A DNA stretch of 64,000 nucleotides from JAKFWF01 sp963741505 (GCA_963741505.1 CAVUIJ010000007.1:12380-76379), one strand, 5' to 3'. Shown: positions 38,832 to 49,144, counted from the stretch's first letter. A program made the numbers and translations. Notes: generated by a model from the letters alone, not told the origin.

Positions 38832-39029
38832 CTAATCGTGCCAGAACCATTTGGAGCACTCGCGACGGCGTTCCGCCTCCGACCGGCCGATGTCGGCCAG
38901 CAACCAAGCGTCGAGTTGGCGAAGCGCGTGCCGCGTCTTGGCCCGACGCCACCAGACGCACAGCGACGACGTGCAGACGCGGCAGCGATCGGACAGCGGT
39001 ACGTGCCGGGTGCTCATGGCTGCACACAC
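38832..39029 (-). CDS. DUF1127 family small protein
   Basis: 65 residues from the ATG at 39029, ending 'RRRECSKWFWHD'. The core 'ALRQLDAWLLADIGRSEAER' is the DUF1127 motif (L..L.D..L.DIG.S). These small Arg-rich proteins are widespread in Rhizobiales, where some bind RNA and affect phosphate or stress responses. It ends 15 bp before the likely GTG start of the MFS gene, so the two are probably co-transcribed. Confidence 0.7.
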   Translation of the reverse strand: MCAAMSTRHVPLSDRCRVCTSSLCVWWRRAKTRHALRQLDAWLLADIGRSEAERRRECSKWFWHD

Positions 39030-39122
39030 TGAAGGAAACCGACACCGGATGTTACGGCGACGACCGAAGCATCGGACTGGGAGTCGGAGTAAGATGCTCA
39101 GCCGAACGAGGAGATCGAGGTC

Positions 39123-39833
39123 ATGGCCAGCAATGCGATGTTCGCCGAAGTTGCGGCCCTATCAGGCGATCCAGCCCGCGCGAGCATGCTGCATGCGTTG
39201 ATGGACGGCCGAGCCCTGACGACGACGGAGTTGGCGAAGGTTGCCGGCATCACGCCGCAAACGGCGAGCGGTCACTTGAGCCGGATGACGGCCATCGGCC
39301 TCCTGAGCGTCGAGAAGCAGGGCCGGCATCGCTATCACCGACTGGCAGCGCCCTCGATCGCGCGCATGCTGGAAAGCATCATGGAGGTGGCTGCCGAGCT
39401 GGAGCCTGATCGTTCGCGGCTCACGGTCGGGCCACGCGACGCAGCACTCAGGAAAGCGCGCACCTGCTACGATCACTTTGCCGGACAACTCGGTGTCGCC
39501 TTCGCCGATGCATTGATCGCACATGAACACGTCGAGCTGACCAGCGATGCGGGCATACTGACAGAGACCGGTATGGCGTTTCTGGGCGGGGTCGGGATCA
39601 ATATTGAACCAATGCTTGCGCGGCGAACAAAGCGTTCAGGTCGCGTGCTATGCCGACCCTGCCTCGATTGGAGCGAGCGGCGACCGCATCTTGCCGGTGT
39701 CGTCGGCGCAGCGATCTGCCGGCACAGCCTGGACACGGGCTGGACCAGCCGAATGGACGGTACCCGCGCCGTGCTCATCACTTCAAAGGGAGAGCGGGTC
39801 TTTCGCGAGAAGTTCGGCGCGAAACTGGGGTAG
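39123..39833 (+). CDS. ArsR-family winged-helix transcriptional regulator
   Basis: 236 residues from the ATG at 39123 (GAGGAGATCGAGG upstream). N-terminal winged HTH: 'ALSGDPARASMLHALMDGRA', 'LAKVAGITPQTASGHLSRMT', 'GLLSVEKQGRHRYHRL'. The longer C-terminal part (about 100-236) carries several Cys residues ('RVLCRPCLDW') and a second helical region. This is larger than SmtB-type sensors and matches the long ArsR-type proteins often divergent from transporters. It probably regulates the DUF1127-MFS pair across the 93-bp intergenic region. Confidence 0.85.
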   Translation: MASNAMFAEVAALSGDPARASMLHALMDGRALTTTELAKVAGITPQTASGHLSRMTAIGLLSVEKQGRHRYHRLAAPSIARMLESIMEVAAELEPDRSRLTVGPRDAALRKARTCYDHFAGQLGVAFADALIAHEHVELTSDAGILTETGMAFLGGVGINIEPMLARRTKRSGRVLCRPCLDWSERRPHLAGVVGAAICRHSLDTGWTSRMDGTRAVLITSKGERVFREKFGAKLG

Positions 39834-40322
39834 GGAACGAACCCAGAGCGACTGTCCGCCCGGCGGCGGACTGAAGTCGAGGGACGCGGCGATGCTCGGT
39901 GATCACCCAAGACCGACCGTTCTTGCCACTGGATGCGCCAATCCAATTGCGGCGCAGCAAAACTTGGCCCGCTACGCTGTCGGTTGACGCACGCAAAAAG
40001 CACACGCCGTCTGATCGTCAGTGCCTTGGGAAGGCAGTTGTTGGCCCGTCGCGTCGGCCGGGGCAACGGAGGCTTTCGGACCGTTGCGACCGATGGAAGG
40101 CGAGGGTGCCGATCGCTTGGCGGACGACACCACCAGAAGAAGTCGCGATGACCATGATACCCAGCGCCAGCCAGGTCAACTTATCCTATGATCTCATCAA
40201 ATGTCGATCTTCTCAGGAATCTCGCGGTCCTCCCTTGAGGCGTACTGCGACCTGGCGGCAGCATCGCTATAATAGCGGTGCGCGCTCTCCGGGCGCCAAT
40301 CTCTCCGCTCCAAACGTGACCC
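39834..40322. other. Gene-free stretch
   Basis: About 490 bp without a supported ORF. It presumably holds the promoter of the HEPN-like gene; no hairpin stands out after the ArsR gene. Confidence 0.4.
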
Positions 40323-41363
40323 ATGTCGACCACACATACCCACGACGATCTTTTCCGACGCCTCACCACCAGCGCGCTCGAGTTTCTTCGCCGCGCCATG
40401 GCGGAGGTCGAGGCCAATCCGAAGTTCGCGCTCGTCCACTTCTGCGCCGGCCTAGAGCTTATCCTGAAGGCTAGGCTTATGCGCGAGCACTGGTCGCTCG
40501 TCGTGATGTCAAAGCCGGATCTTCGCAAGTTCCAGAGCGGCGACTTCGATAGCGTGGGTCTCGGTGCCGCCATCGAACGTCTCGCGACCGTCGTCAACGA
40601 CCCGCTACCGAAAGACACGCAGATCGCCTTCGAAAAAATCGCACGGCATCGCAACCGCGTCATTCACTTCGTGCATGACATCGACGACGTTACCAAAATC
40701 AAGATGAAGGAGAGCATCGCCGCTGACATCTGTCTCGGCTGGTTCTTCCTCTCCCAGTTGCTGCAGCACTGGTCGTCCCACTTCGCTTTGTTGAAGCGCG
40801 ACATCGTGAAGATCGACATCGGCATGCGCAAGGTACGCACCTACTTGCAGGTGTCATTCACGAGGATAAAGCCCCGGCTCGATGCGGCGCGAGCCGCCGG
40901 CCGAGCTGTCGCCGGATGCCCGAGCTGCGGCTTCGAGTCCGCCGTCATCAGTCAGCAAGAGCGCGCGCTGCATTCGCAGTCCTGCGCCGTGTGCCACTAT
41001 CGCATGAGCCTTGTCGATTACGTCTGCGGCGACGGCTGCGGCATCCCGCACCGCTTCTCTGGCTATCACGCCTTCCAGCCGATCAACTGCGGTTGCGGTC
41101 ACCTCATCACACAGGCCGACCTTCGTCGGTTCCTCGACGACGGACCGCGCGACGGTGAGCCAACCCGAATCAACTGCGGGGAGTGCGGTGCCGAGGAGAC
41201 CGTCGTCCGCCACGGCGAGAAATTCCTGTGCGTCGAGTGTTTCTACGACAACTCCGACATCGGTACCTGCGACTGGTGCGGCGAGTATCAAATCGGCGGC
41301 AGCCTGCTCGACAGCGCCAAAGACGGCTGCGTGTGCTGTCTCGGCGCGGAAGACCGAGATTGA
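40323..41363 (+). CDS. HEPN-like domain fused to multiple zinc ribbons
   Basis: 346 residues from the ATG at 40323. The N-terminal half is all-helical ('ALVHFCAGLELILKARLMRE') and contains 'IARHRNRVIHF', an Rx4H motif like the active site of HEPN ribonucleases, at about residue 117. The C-terminal half has at least four Cys pairs: 'AGCPSCGFESAV', 'SCAVCHYRMSL', 'INCGECGAEETV', 'LCVECFYDN', 'GTCDWCGEY'. HEPN domains occur in toxins and anti-phage RNases; zinc ribbons may bind nucleic acid or protein. It stands alone with no obvious antitoxin partner. Function uncertain, but the frame is intact and coding is clear. Confidence 0.75.
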   Translation: MSTTHTHDDLFRRLTTSALEFLRRAMAEVEANPKFALVHFCAGLELILKARLMREHWSLVVMSKPDLRKFQSGDFDSVGLGAAIERLATVVNDPLPKDTQIAFEKIARHRNRVIHFVHDIDDVTKIKMKESIAADICLGWFFLSQLLQHWSSHFALLKRDIVKIDIGMRKVRTYLQVSFTRIKPRLDAARAAGRAVAGCPSCGFESAVISQQERALHSQSCAVCHYRMSLVDYVCGDGCGIPHRFSGYHAFQPINCGCGHLITQADLRRFLDDGPRDGEPTRINCGECGAEETVVRHGEKFLCVECFYDNSDIGTCDWCGEYQIGGSLLDSAKDGCVCCLGAEDRD

Positions 41364-41897
41364 GTCACCGGGCTATTGGTGTCCGGGCTCGGCGTCTGGC
41401 GGCACGAGCATGCCGGTAGTGGTCTGATTGTCACCGTCCTCGTTGGTCGGTCGCGAATGTCAAGCGGACATCGACCATGGGCTTGGCTCTAGTGCAATTC
41501 TCGGACGGGCGCATGACTGCTTCCTCTGCACCGCGTCGATCAACTCGTTGATGCATCTCGCGATTGACCCACACCGACCGTCGTGCCGGCGCTCAACACT
41601 GGTGTTACCGTTGGGCCTTCAGCAATTCATTGGGCGTGGTGCGCCGCAAAAATGCGGCGCTGTAATGGTTCGCAGCCTCAATGGCAGCTTCCCACCCGGG
41701 TCCGTATTCGTTCTTTTTTCGAGGTGGGCCAGGACCCAACTCGTGCAGCGCAGCAAGATACGGATACGGATTGTAAATATGCAACAAACCTCGGCTAGGC
41801 CAGGGTGGTTTACAAGGGCGAGGGGCGGCGGCTCCGGCAACCGCAAATCAGCCCTTGCGGCCACTTTTCGCTCACACAATACAACCGATGCAGACCG
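41364..41897. other. Mostly gene-free stretch
   Basis: A minus-strand frame (41605-41787) with a protein-like stretch 'LHELGPGPPRKKNEYGPGWE', 'AAIEAANHYSAAFLRRTTPN' could be a gene remnant, but it lacks a normal start and I do not recognise it. Confidence 0.3.
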
Positions 41898-43182
41898 CTA
41901 AAAGCCGAACCGGTCCCGCAGGCGCATTTCGATCAACTTAGCCGCAACGCCGACACGCCAGAAGCCGTGAAAGGGCATCGGCTTGATCGGCGTCACGGGC
42001 AGGTGGATCGCCGACGCCTCCTTGCCGAGTGCGAGCTTGGCCAACTCTGCGCCCATCACGGTGGCGAAGGCGACGCCCCGCCCATTGTATCCGAGGCAGG
42101 CGATGAGTTCCTTTCCGCGGTTCATGGATGTGAGGATACTGATCAGTCGTAATTGCAACCTGGCCATTCCAAGAATGGGTCCAGCGTACGCCTTTGAGAT
42201 CGGGCCATAGCCTGACGGCATAATTCGTCAGATGCTTGAGCGAAGACGCATCGACGCCGGACCGCTGCGGGCCACGGCCTCCCATGAGCAGACGCCCCGC
42301 GTTATCCAGTCGGAAGTAGACGGTGATGCGAGCTGCCTCATACAGCACGCCGCCAGCGGGCATGATCTTTTTCGCGACCGCCGGATCGAGAGGCTCGGTC
42401 GCCGCGATCGAGCTGAAGGCAGGGACGACCGTGCGCCTCAGGCCGGGAACGAGGTCGCCGGTGTAACCGTTGGTGCCGAGCACGACCTTGTCTGCGGTGA
42501 CCGTCCCACGAGGAGTTGCGACCCGCCAACCCTTGCCCGAGGCGGTCAGCCCAGTCACGGGCGTGTCACCGTGCACCTTCGCCCCGGCCTGGATCGCGGC
42601 CTTGGCTAGACCGCGCGCGTAATCGAGCGGTTGGAGGTCTCCGCCGCTGGAGTCGCGAAGGATGGCAAGATAGCGCGATGTGCCGGTCGCCTCGCGGGCT
42701 GCGTCAGCTTGGAGCAGCGTGACCGCCATGCCGCGCCGCCCGCACTGCTCAGCGAGCCGGCGCACGCTGTCCGCATCCCCCGGCAGGTAGCTGGCCCGCA
42801 TGGTGCCGCCCTGGCGCGCATCGCATTCGATCTGGTGGCGGCGAATGAGGGTGAAAGTCGCCTCAGGGGCGCCCCAGGCGAGGCGAACCAGCTTGCCGCC
42901 GAGCTCAGGCCCGAACTCCTTTTCGACGTCGTCCGGATCCCATTTCAGTCCTGGATTGACCTGCCCGCCGTTGCGGCCGGATGCGCCCCATCCCGCCTCG
43001 TGAGCTTCGAGGACGACGACATTGGCACCCTGCTCTGCGAGATGGAGGGCGGTGGAGAGACCCGTGAAGCCTGCGCCGATTACGGCGACGTCGGCCCTGC
43101 AGTCGCCATCGAGTGGCGGCGTTGCGGGAGCGGGTCTCGCTGTGGCTGCGTAGAGGCTGGGCGGCAGTGGCTCGCGTGTCAT
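41898..43182 (-). pseudogene. FAD-dependent oxidoreductase (DAO family, PuuB-like), one frameshift
   Basis: From the ATG at 43182 ('MTREPLPPSLYAATARPAPA'). The dinucleotide fold 'DVAVIGAGFTGLSTALHLAE' and 'GWGASGRNGGQVNPGLKWDP' mark the glycine/gamma-glutamylputrescine oxidase group. The frame changes near 42115; removing one base gives 'HIHEPGKELIACLGYNGRGV' and then 'AKLALGKEASAIHLPVTPIK' to 41898, about 428 residues. Such enzymes oxidise amines to aldehydes with release of hydrogen peroxide. It lies beside an amidase and polyamine-type transporters, supporting an amine-catabolic role. One lesion only. Confidence 0.8.
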
Positions 43183-43257
43183 TGCTCGATCGTGCCCCGT
43201 CATAGGCTGAGGTATCCGCGCCAGGATCGGCGCAGCACTGCTGAGTTGTACCAATTG

Positions 43258-44394
43258 TCAGCTCTGGCGGCTCGCACCGTCAAAGATGCGCAGCGGTAGC
43301 ATGGCCGTGACCAAGTAGTTCGGATCGTTGGCAGCTTGGCTGATCCTCAGATCAGCTGCAACGCTGCATATAACCGCTGCCTGCTCGACGTCGTAACCGT
43401 ACTCATGCGATAAATGCTCGATCATATTCATGAGAGCCGACCTCGCCGCCTGATTAAGGTCGGAGTGGGTCAGCGCGCCATCCCGCGCATAGGACTGGCC
43501 CGTCGTGCAGAATATGGGTGAAGAACTCGGTATTGGCAGCCATTCCTTGCGGCAGACCTGCGCGTCCCTGATGTTTCGAGCGCGCGCCATTCCCTTCCGG
43601 AGGCCAAAGCGGCACTGCAAGGTGGCCCCGGTCTCGATGCCGGTACAGCATTCGTTGTCGCCCTGCGCAAAATGTCCATCTCCTGCAGAGAAGAGCGCGC
43701 CCGGAACGAACACCGGCAGCAGGAGAACAGCTCCAGCCGAAAGCTGCTTCACGTCGATGTTGCCACCGTTGTCCCGAGGCGGAATGGTCCGCAAGCCATT
43801 TGCGGCTGCAGCAGGTACGGCACCCTTCGGCTGCGCCGGTGGCAGGGCCAGGCCGCGAACAGCAAGTTGACCCTCATACTCGAGGTAGTGATTCAGAAGG
43901 ACGTGGGATGGGGCCACCCCCATTACGCCCATGAATGGGGCAGCGGGGATCGTCACACCCGGCAGATCAACGGAGGTTGCTGCCCCGTTTTCGATCTTCC
44001 AGCGAACCAAGAAGGTCTTGGAGATGAACTGCTTCAGGATGCCGTAGCGTGAGCTGCAGTTCGTGAAGCCGAACGACTGGGTGCGGACCTCCAGCACGTC
44101 GACCTCGAGGAGATCGCCCGGCTCTGCTCCATTCACGAAGACTGGGCCAGTCAACGGATGCACCCGAGTGCCATCGATCTTGAGAATGTCGGCGGACGTC
44201 GAGCCAGGGCTGATCTGACCGTCGCAGGCGTCCCTGGTCTCTAGCTCGACAACCTGCCCGGGTTCGACGGTCAGAGCTGGGGGCACGTCCGGATGCCAGC
44301 GGTTGTGCCCCGTCTGCGGTTGCCGACGAAGCGGGAGCGATCGGTCGATCGCGATCCGGGCATCGCAGTTGCTTGCCAATCTCATGCCTTCCAT
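43258..44394 (-). CDS. Acetamidase/formamidase family protein
   Basis: 378 residues from the ATG at 44394 (upstream in-frame codons lack family sequence). Motifs: 'HNRWHPDVPPALTVEPGQVV', 'GPVFVNGAEPGDLLEVDVL', 'APFMGVMGVAP', 'GALFSAGDGHFAQGDNE', all typical of FmdA/AmdA-type amidases that hydrolyse formamide or acetamide to the acid plus ammonia with metal-binding His/Asp residues. The C-terminal 'NMIEHLSHEYGYDVEQAAVI' is also conserved. Divergent from the transporter operon at 44503; its stop lies next to the oxidase gene start. Intact. Confidence 0.85.
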   Translation of the reverse strand: MEGMRLASNCDARIAIDRSLPLRRQPQTGHNRWHPDVPPALTVEPGQVVELETRDACDGQISPGSTSADILKIDGTRVHPLTGPVFVNGAEPGDLLEVDVLEVRTQSFGFTNCSSRYGILKQFISKTFLVRWKIENGAATSVDLPGVTIPAAPFMGVMGVAPSHVLLNHYLEYEGQLAVRGLALPPAQPKGAVPAAAANGLRTIPPRDNGGNIDVKQLSAGAVLLLPVFVPGALFSAGDGHFAQGDNECCTGIETGATLQCRFGLRKGMARARNIRDAQVCRKEWLPIPSSSPIFCTTGQSYARDGALTHSDLNQAARSALMNMIEHLSHEYGYDVEQAAVICSVAADLRISQAANDPNYLVTAMLPLRIFDGASRQS

Positions 44395-44502
44395 CGCCAA
44401 AGGCCTAGTCTCCGAACCAATTCGGTGTTCGCGGGCGTTGCGCAACCTATCCGCATTGGTTAGCCTACCGGCAAAGATGCCCGAAAGGAAGGAAAGGTCA
44501 GC

Positions 44503-45559
44503 ATGTCTGATGTATCACGTCGTGCACTTCTTACGGGACTTGCCGCCGCTCCGGCCGCCATCTGGGCCGCGGAGCAAGGTCTCCTCTCGCCGGCACAAGC
44601 GCAGGCGCAGAAGTTCGTCTGGAGCTCCACAGCGGGCACTTGGGGCGACAAGCTGCGGGAGATCTTCATCGAGCGGCCGAACTTCGCCAATCAATCGGGC
44701 CTGGAGCCGACGCTGGCCGTCGAGCTCGACTCTAGTGGCCGCGTCGAAGGCAGTCGCAAACTGCGGCAATCCTCCCTTCGACGTCAGCAGCGCTGGGGAG
44801 CCGGAGATCGCCGTCACGCGCGGCGGCGGATGCCTGGAGGACTATGATCTCTCCGCCGTGCCCAACTTCAACGACATCTACGAAGGAGCAAAGTACGGCA
44901 AGCACTACGCGCCGTTCGCTATTCTCGCCTTCGGCATGGTGTGGAACCACAAGAAGGTGCCAGAGCCCGCGGATTGGACGATCCTCGCCGACAAGAAATA
45001 TCGTGGACGGATTGGCGTGCCGGCGTTCGGTTGGTACGGCATGCCTTGGCTGCACGCCGTCAACAAGCATTTGGGCGGCACCGAGGACGACGTCACGCTT
45101 GGAATCAAGTTCATCTCTCAGCTGGTGAAGGAGAACGACGCGGTCATCATCGACAACGCCGATAAGGGAAGCCAGGTCTTCCAGCGCGATGAGGTCGACG
45201 TGATGCCGTTCTGGAACGGCCGTGCTGTTCGCCTCGAAGCGTCGGGCCTGCCCACGAAATTTAAGATGATCAAGAACGGCATCACCGTTGGCGTCGGGTT
45301 TACGATCCTGAAGGGTGCCAAGAACCAGAAGGCAGCAAATATCTTCGTCAACAACACGCTCGACCCGGCGCTGCAGACGGAGTTCGCAAACTGGTCGAAG
45401 TATCCGCCGACCAACAAGAAGGCAGTGGTGCCGAAAGACCTGGAAGCGTTCAAGCTCAGCGATGAAGTGTTCGCGCTGACCGCCAAACTCGACTGGGACA
45501 AGATCAACAAGCACCGCTCCGCGCACCTCGAGCGCTGGAACAAAGAGGTCTTGAAGTGA
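44503..45559 (+). pseudogene. Polyamine-type ABC transporter substrate-binding protein 1 (Tat signal), one frameshift
   Basis: ATG at 44503. The signal peptide with twin-arginine motif 'SRRALLTGLAAAPAAIWAAE' ends near 'AQAQ'. The frame changes at about 44733; removing one A joins 'TLAVELDSVAASKAVANCGN' to the rest ('VWNHKKVPEPADWTILADKK', 'FGWYGMPWLHAVNKHLGG', 'VMPFWNGRAVRLEASGLPTK'), about 351 residues in all. This is the PotD/spermidine-putrescine-like periplasmic binding fold. Its stop overlaps the GTG start of the ATPase gene, so the operon is tightly coupled. Confidence 0.85.
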
Positions 45560-46677
45560 GGGAGGCCGGCTCAGGGAACAGCTCTCAGAAATGCGGACCC
45601 GGAGCAGTAATCCTCGATGTCGACGGTTTTGTCAGGCAGTTCAATCCCGAAGCGCGCGTCGGTCCGATCAGCTTTGAAGTGAAGGAAGGAGAGTTCTTCT
45701 CGCTACTCGGTCCGAGCGGCTGTGGGAAAACCACGACGCTGCGCGCGATCGCTGGTTTCGAACTTGTGGATGAGGGCGAGATATCTCTGCGGGGCAAGTC
45801 CATAAGCCGCACTCCACCGAACAAAAGGGGAATTGGACTGGTGTTCCAGCGGCCCGCGCTTTTTCCCCATCTCAAGGTTCGGGCCAACGTCGCCTTCGGG
45901 CTGAGGCAGCACAGAGTGGCCGGGGACGTCGCCGAGCAGCGGGTGCGCTCTGTCATCGAGCTCGTGGGATTGTCCGGGCTCGAGAACCGCCTGCCTTCGC
46001 AGCTGTCGGGCGGCCAGCAGCAGAGGGTTGCGCTGGCCCGCTCGCTGGTTCTCGAGCCGCCCCTGCTCTTGCTCGATGAGCCTATGTCGAGCCTTGATCT
46101 GAAGCTGCGCGGCCAGATGCGTGAGGAATTGCGCAAGCTGCAGCGGCGGCTGAACCAAACCATGGTTTTTGTCACCCACGACCAGACGGAAGCTCTAGCC
46201 ATGTCGGATCGGATTGCCGTCCTGTCGAATGGCAGGATCGAGCAGATCGGCACGCCGCGGGAGATCTACAACCGGCCAGCGACGAGGTTCGTCGCAAGCT
46301 TCATAGGTGAGTCCAATCAGATCGACCTCACGCTACAGCAGGAGGGCCAATCCGATCCCTTCGGTGTAACGCCGGAAGGGCTGATGCTGACCTTGGGGCC
46401 GGATCGTCAAGTCTCAACTAAGAAGGCCACAGCAATCGTCAGACCGGAAGCCATTGAGCTGATGAACGTGGACGCTGCTCCCCAATCGAATTCGTTCGGC
46501 GGCATCATCATCGACGAGGAATTCCTGGGCGAAAGCACGAAGTATCGGGTCCGGCTCGACTGTGGACTCGAGTTGACGGTCTCGAGGAAGTTCGCGCCAT
46601 CATATGTCACACGCCCGTCAGGAAGCATGTGCCAGGTCGCGATCCCGCCGCAGGCCATCTATCTCTTGGGGGAGTGA
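45556..46677 (+). CDS. ABC transporter ATPase 1 (PotA-like)
   Basis: 373 residues from a GTG at 45556 that overlaps the previous stop (GTGA). Walker A 'GPSGCGKTT', Q-loop 'GLVFQRPALFPH', signature 'LSGGQQQRVALARSL', Walker B 'LLLLDEPMSSLD', switch His in 'VFVTHDQTEA', and a C-terminal TOBE-type domain from about residue 285 ('AIVRPEAIELMNV', 'FLGESTKYRVRLDCG'). Couples ATP hydrolysis to import with the two permeases that follow. Intact. Confidence 0.92.
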   Translation: MREAGSGNSSQKCGPGAVILDVDGFVRQFNPEARVGPISFEVKEGEFFSLLGPSGCGKTTTLRAIAGFELVDEGEISLRGKSISRTPPNKRGIGLVFQRPALFPHLKVRANVAFGLRQHRVAGDVAEQRVRSVIELVGLSGLENRLPSQLSGGQQQRVALARSLVLEPPLLLLDEPMSSLDLKLRGQMREELRKLQRRLNQTMVFVTHDQTEALAMSDRIAVLSNGRIEQIGTPREIYNRPATRFVASFIGESNQIDLTLQQEGQSDPFGVTPEGLMLTLGPDRQVSTKKATAIVRPEAIELMNVDAAPQSNSFGGIIIDEEFLGESTKYRVRLDCGLELTVSRKFAPSYVTRPSGSMCQVAIPPQAIYLLGE

Positions 46678-46681
46678 CGCC

Positions 46682-47572
46682 ATGACCTCATCCGATCGGC
46701 TGAAAATCTCCGGCGGGAATGCGGCCGTGCACCAGAACGGACTGACCTATTTTTTGCTCATCCCGCCGATGCTTTTCATGGTGTGCTTCCTGCTGGCGCC
46801 GCTCGCCAATCTGCTCATGCTGAGCTTTCTTACGCATTCGCCGACGTCACTCTGGACTCATGATCTGACGCTCGCCAACTACCTGCAGGCGCTCGACCTC
46901 TACTACTTCGATATCTTCGTTCGCTCTTTCCGGATCGCCGCAATCAGCACCGCATTTTGCGTGGTGCTCGGTTATCCGATCGCCTACTACCTTGCGCGCT
47001 GCTCGCCGCGTGCCCTCTCGATCGGGCTCTTCCTGCTGGTAATGCCTCTGATGGTAAGCACGGTTATTCGCGCCTTCGGCTGGCTGATCATTCTGGGCCG
47101 CAATGGCCTTATCAATAATTTCTTGAATGCCGTGGGCGTCAGCCCCTTGAGCATCGCCTATACCGAAACCGCAGTTATCATAGCCGTCGTCCAACTCGTC
47201 CTTCCGCTGATGGTGATCCCGATCATGGGAGCGATTGAGAACATTCCCATCCAGCTAGAAGAAGCAGGGTCCAACCTGGGCTGCGGCAGTTGGGGCATCT
47301 TCCGCGAGATCATAGTGCCTCTAAGCCTGAAGGGCGTTGTCGCTGGAATGGTGCTCTGCTTTGCTGTGGCGGTGAGCCTGGTGGTGACACCGGCACTTCT
47401 TGGCGGGCGCAAGGGGCGCATGGTTGGCAACGAGATCTACGATCAGGTGCTGACAGGGCTCAACTGGCCCCTCGCATCTGCCATGTCCTTGCTTCTCGTC
47501 CTTGCGATACTGATCGTGTTCGCCATGGGCGGCGTGGGCTCCCGCCTCTTTGGCGCTGGATCGAGGGCATAG
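46682..47572 (+). CDS. ABC transporter permease 1 (PotB-like)
   Basis: 296 residues from the ATG at 46682, 4 bp after the ATPase stop. Six predicted membrane helices, starting 'GLTYFLLIPPMLFMVCFLLA'. The EAA loop that contacts the ATPase is 'IPIQLEEAGSNLGCGSWGIF', followed by 'REIIVPLSLKGVVAGMV'. The stop is 1 bp before the next ATG. This is the normal length for PotB-type permeases, and the frame is intact. Confidence 0.9.
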   Translation: MTSSDRLKISGGNAAVHQNGLTYFLLIPPMLFMVCFLLAPLANLLMLSFLTHSPTSLWTHDLTLANYLQALDLYYFDIFVRSFRIAAISTAFCVVLGYPIAYYLARCSPRALSIGLFLLVMPLMVSTVIRAFGWLIILGRNGLINNFLNAVGVSPLSIAYTETAVIIAVVQLVLPLMVIPIMGAIENIPIQLEEAGSNLGCGSWGIFREIIVPLSLKGVVAGMVLCFAVAVSLVVTPALLGGRKGRMVGNEIYDQVLTGLNWPLASAMSLLLVLAILIVFAMGGVGSRLFGAGSRA

Positions 47573-47573
47573 C

Positions 47574-48360
47574 ATGCTACTCGGTTGGAAGCTCCTTGCG
47601 GCTGTCGCGCTTATCTTCGCGGCACTCTTGGCACCGCTGGTCATCGTTCTTCTCGTTTCGGTCAGCCCCGGCGATCAGATTGCGATGCAGGGGGTCGACC
47701 TCTCCTTCAAATGGTACCGGACCTTCTTCTCAAAGAGCACGTTCTACAATTCGCTGTTCGTCGTCAGCCTTCCGCTCGGGCTTGCGGTGGCGGCGATCTC
47801 GACGATTCTCGGTACCGCTGCCGCAATCGCCCTCACTCGCTTCAAGCCGCCCGGCCACCGGGCAATAGAGGCGATTTCTGATGATGCCGCTGCTGATCCC
47901 CAGTGTGCTGCTTGGTGCGGCGCTTTACTTGTACTTCGCGCGCCTCCAGCTTAGTGGAAGCATCGTCGCCCTGCTGGTGGGCCACATCTTGATCGGACTG
48001 CCTTACGTCGTCAGGGTCGTCAGCGCCGGCCTTGCCGGAGTGGACCCGGCCATCGAGGAGGCTGCGATCAATCTCGGGTGCAGCCGTGTGGGTGCATACT
48101 TTAAGGTGGTCCTACCCGTCATACGCGGCAGCCTCGTTTCCGGCTTCGTGTTTGCGCTCATCGTGTCCTTCAGCGATATCAACGTGGCTCTGTTCCTATC
48201 GGGACCCAACACACAGACGCTGCCGCTGCAAATTTTTTCCGAGATTGTCTGGGGCGGGGATCCGACAATCGCGGCTGCGTCCGGCATCCAAATCCTGCTC
48301 ATCGGAGGCTTGCTCATTGCCATTCAAAAGATCTTTCGGGTCCGGCTCTCCGTCAGCTAG
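47574..48360 (+). pseudogene. ABC transporter permease 2 (PotC-like), one frameshift
   Basis: ATG at 47574, right after the stop of permease 1. Helices in 'LAAVALIFAALLAPLVIVLL', 'LPLGLAVAAISTILGTAAAI'. The frame changes at about 47877; removing one T from TTT joins 'HRAIEAILMMPLLIPSVLLG'. The EAA loop 'VDPAIEEAAINLGCSRVGAY' follows and the protein ends 'FRVRLSVS', about 261 residues. A single +1 in otherwise perfect sequence. Confidence 0.85.
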
Positions 48361-48406
48361 TCCGGAGGGACGCGACGGCTCGAGTGTCGGCCGTTCCATC
48401 GCGGCG

Positions 48407-49144
48407 TTGGCGCGGCCACTCACACTCAGGCCTTCGTCGAGCGTTTCGCGCATCGAAAAGAGGGACCGGGCGGCGACCGTCTTCGAGATTGGCTCGGGGG
48501 CCGAGACGAAGCACGCCTTCGAGATGGCCGTCCAGAAGGCCATTGCCGAAGGCCGGCTGCGGCCCGGCGACCGCTTGCCGACCGAGCGGCAGTTGGCGTC
48601 CAAGATAGGGCTTTCTCGTACCGCCGTGCGCCAAGCCTTGCAGGCGCTCGAGCAAAAAGGATCCATCCTGCGGCACGTCGGACGCGGGACGTTCGTGCGC
48701 GAAAGCGCGGAAAATGCACGGAGCAATGCATCCTTCTCGCCAGCCGATATGCTCGAGCTGCGGCTCTGCCTTGAGCCCCAGCTCGCCAGTCTCATCGTTA
48801 TGCGGGCCTCTGCCGCCGACTTGGCTCACATGAAAGCCATCGTCAAAGAAGGCGAGAGGCTCAAGGATTGGCTTTCGGCCGAGAGAAGCGATGTTGCCTT
48901 CCACGCTTCACTTTTTGCCGCCACCCACAATTCCGCGCTCATGCACATATGGGAGATGATCGCCGAGACGCGCCGTCAGTCGACCTGGCTGAACCTGAAG
49001 CAGAGCAGCTTCTCCATGGCGCGTTGGAAGGTGTACCAGGGGCAGCATCAAACCATCGCCGACAAGGTCGTTGCGCGTGACGCTAAAGGGCTCAACCAGG
49101 CCCTGATGGATCATCTGCTATTGGCCCAGGGTCGAATGCTTTGA
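48407..49144 (+). CDS. FadR-type GntR-family transcriptional regulator
   Basis: The start is uncertain: the first in-frame ATG (48524) would cut the DNA-binding domain, so I propose a TTG at 48407 (about 245 residues). Winged HTH: 'AIAEGRLRPGDRLPTERQLA', 'KIGLSRTAVRQALQALEQKG', 'LRHVGRGTFVRES'. The C-terminal FCD domain is all-helical with 'LRLCLEPQLASLIVMRA', 'DVAFHASLFAATHN' (metal-binding His), 'GQHQTIADKVVARDAKGLNQ'. It lies between the first transporter operon and the dipeptidase on the same strand and likely controls them in response to a small carboxylic or amino acid effector. Confidence 0.85.
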   Translation: MARPLTLRPSSSVSRIEKRDRAATVFEIGSGAETKHAFEMAVQKAIAEGRLRPGDRLPTERQLASKIGLSRTAVRQALQALEQKGSILRHVGRGTFVRESAENARSNASFSPADMLELRLCLEPQLASLIVMRASAADLAHMKAIVKEGERLKDWLSAERSDVAFHASLFAATHNSALMHIWEMIAETRRQSTWLNLKQSSFSMARWKVYQGQHQTIADKVVARDAKGLNQALMDHLLLAQGRML

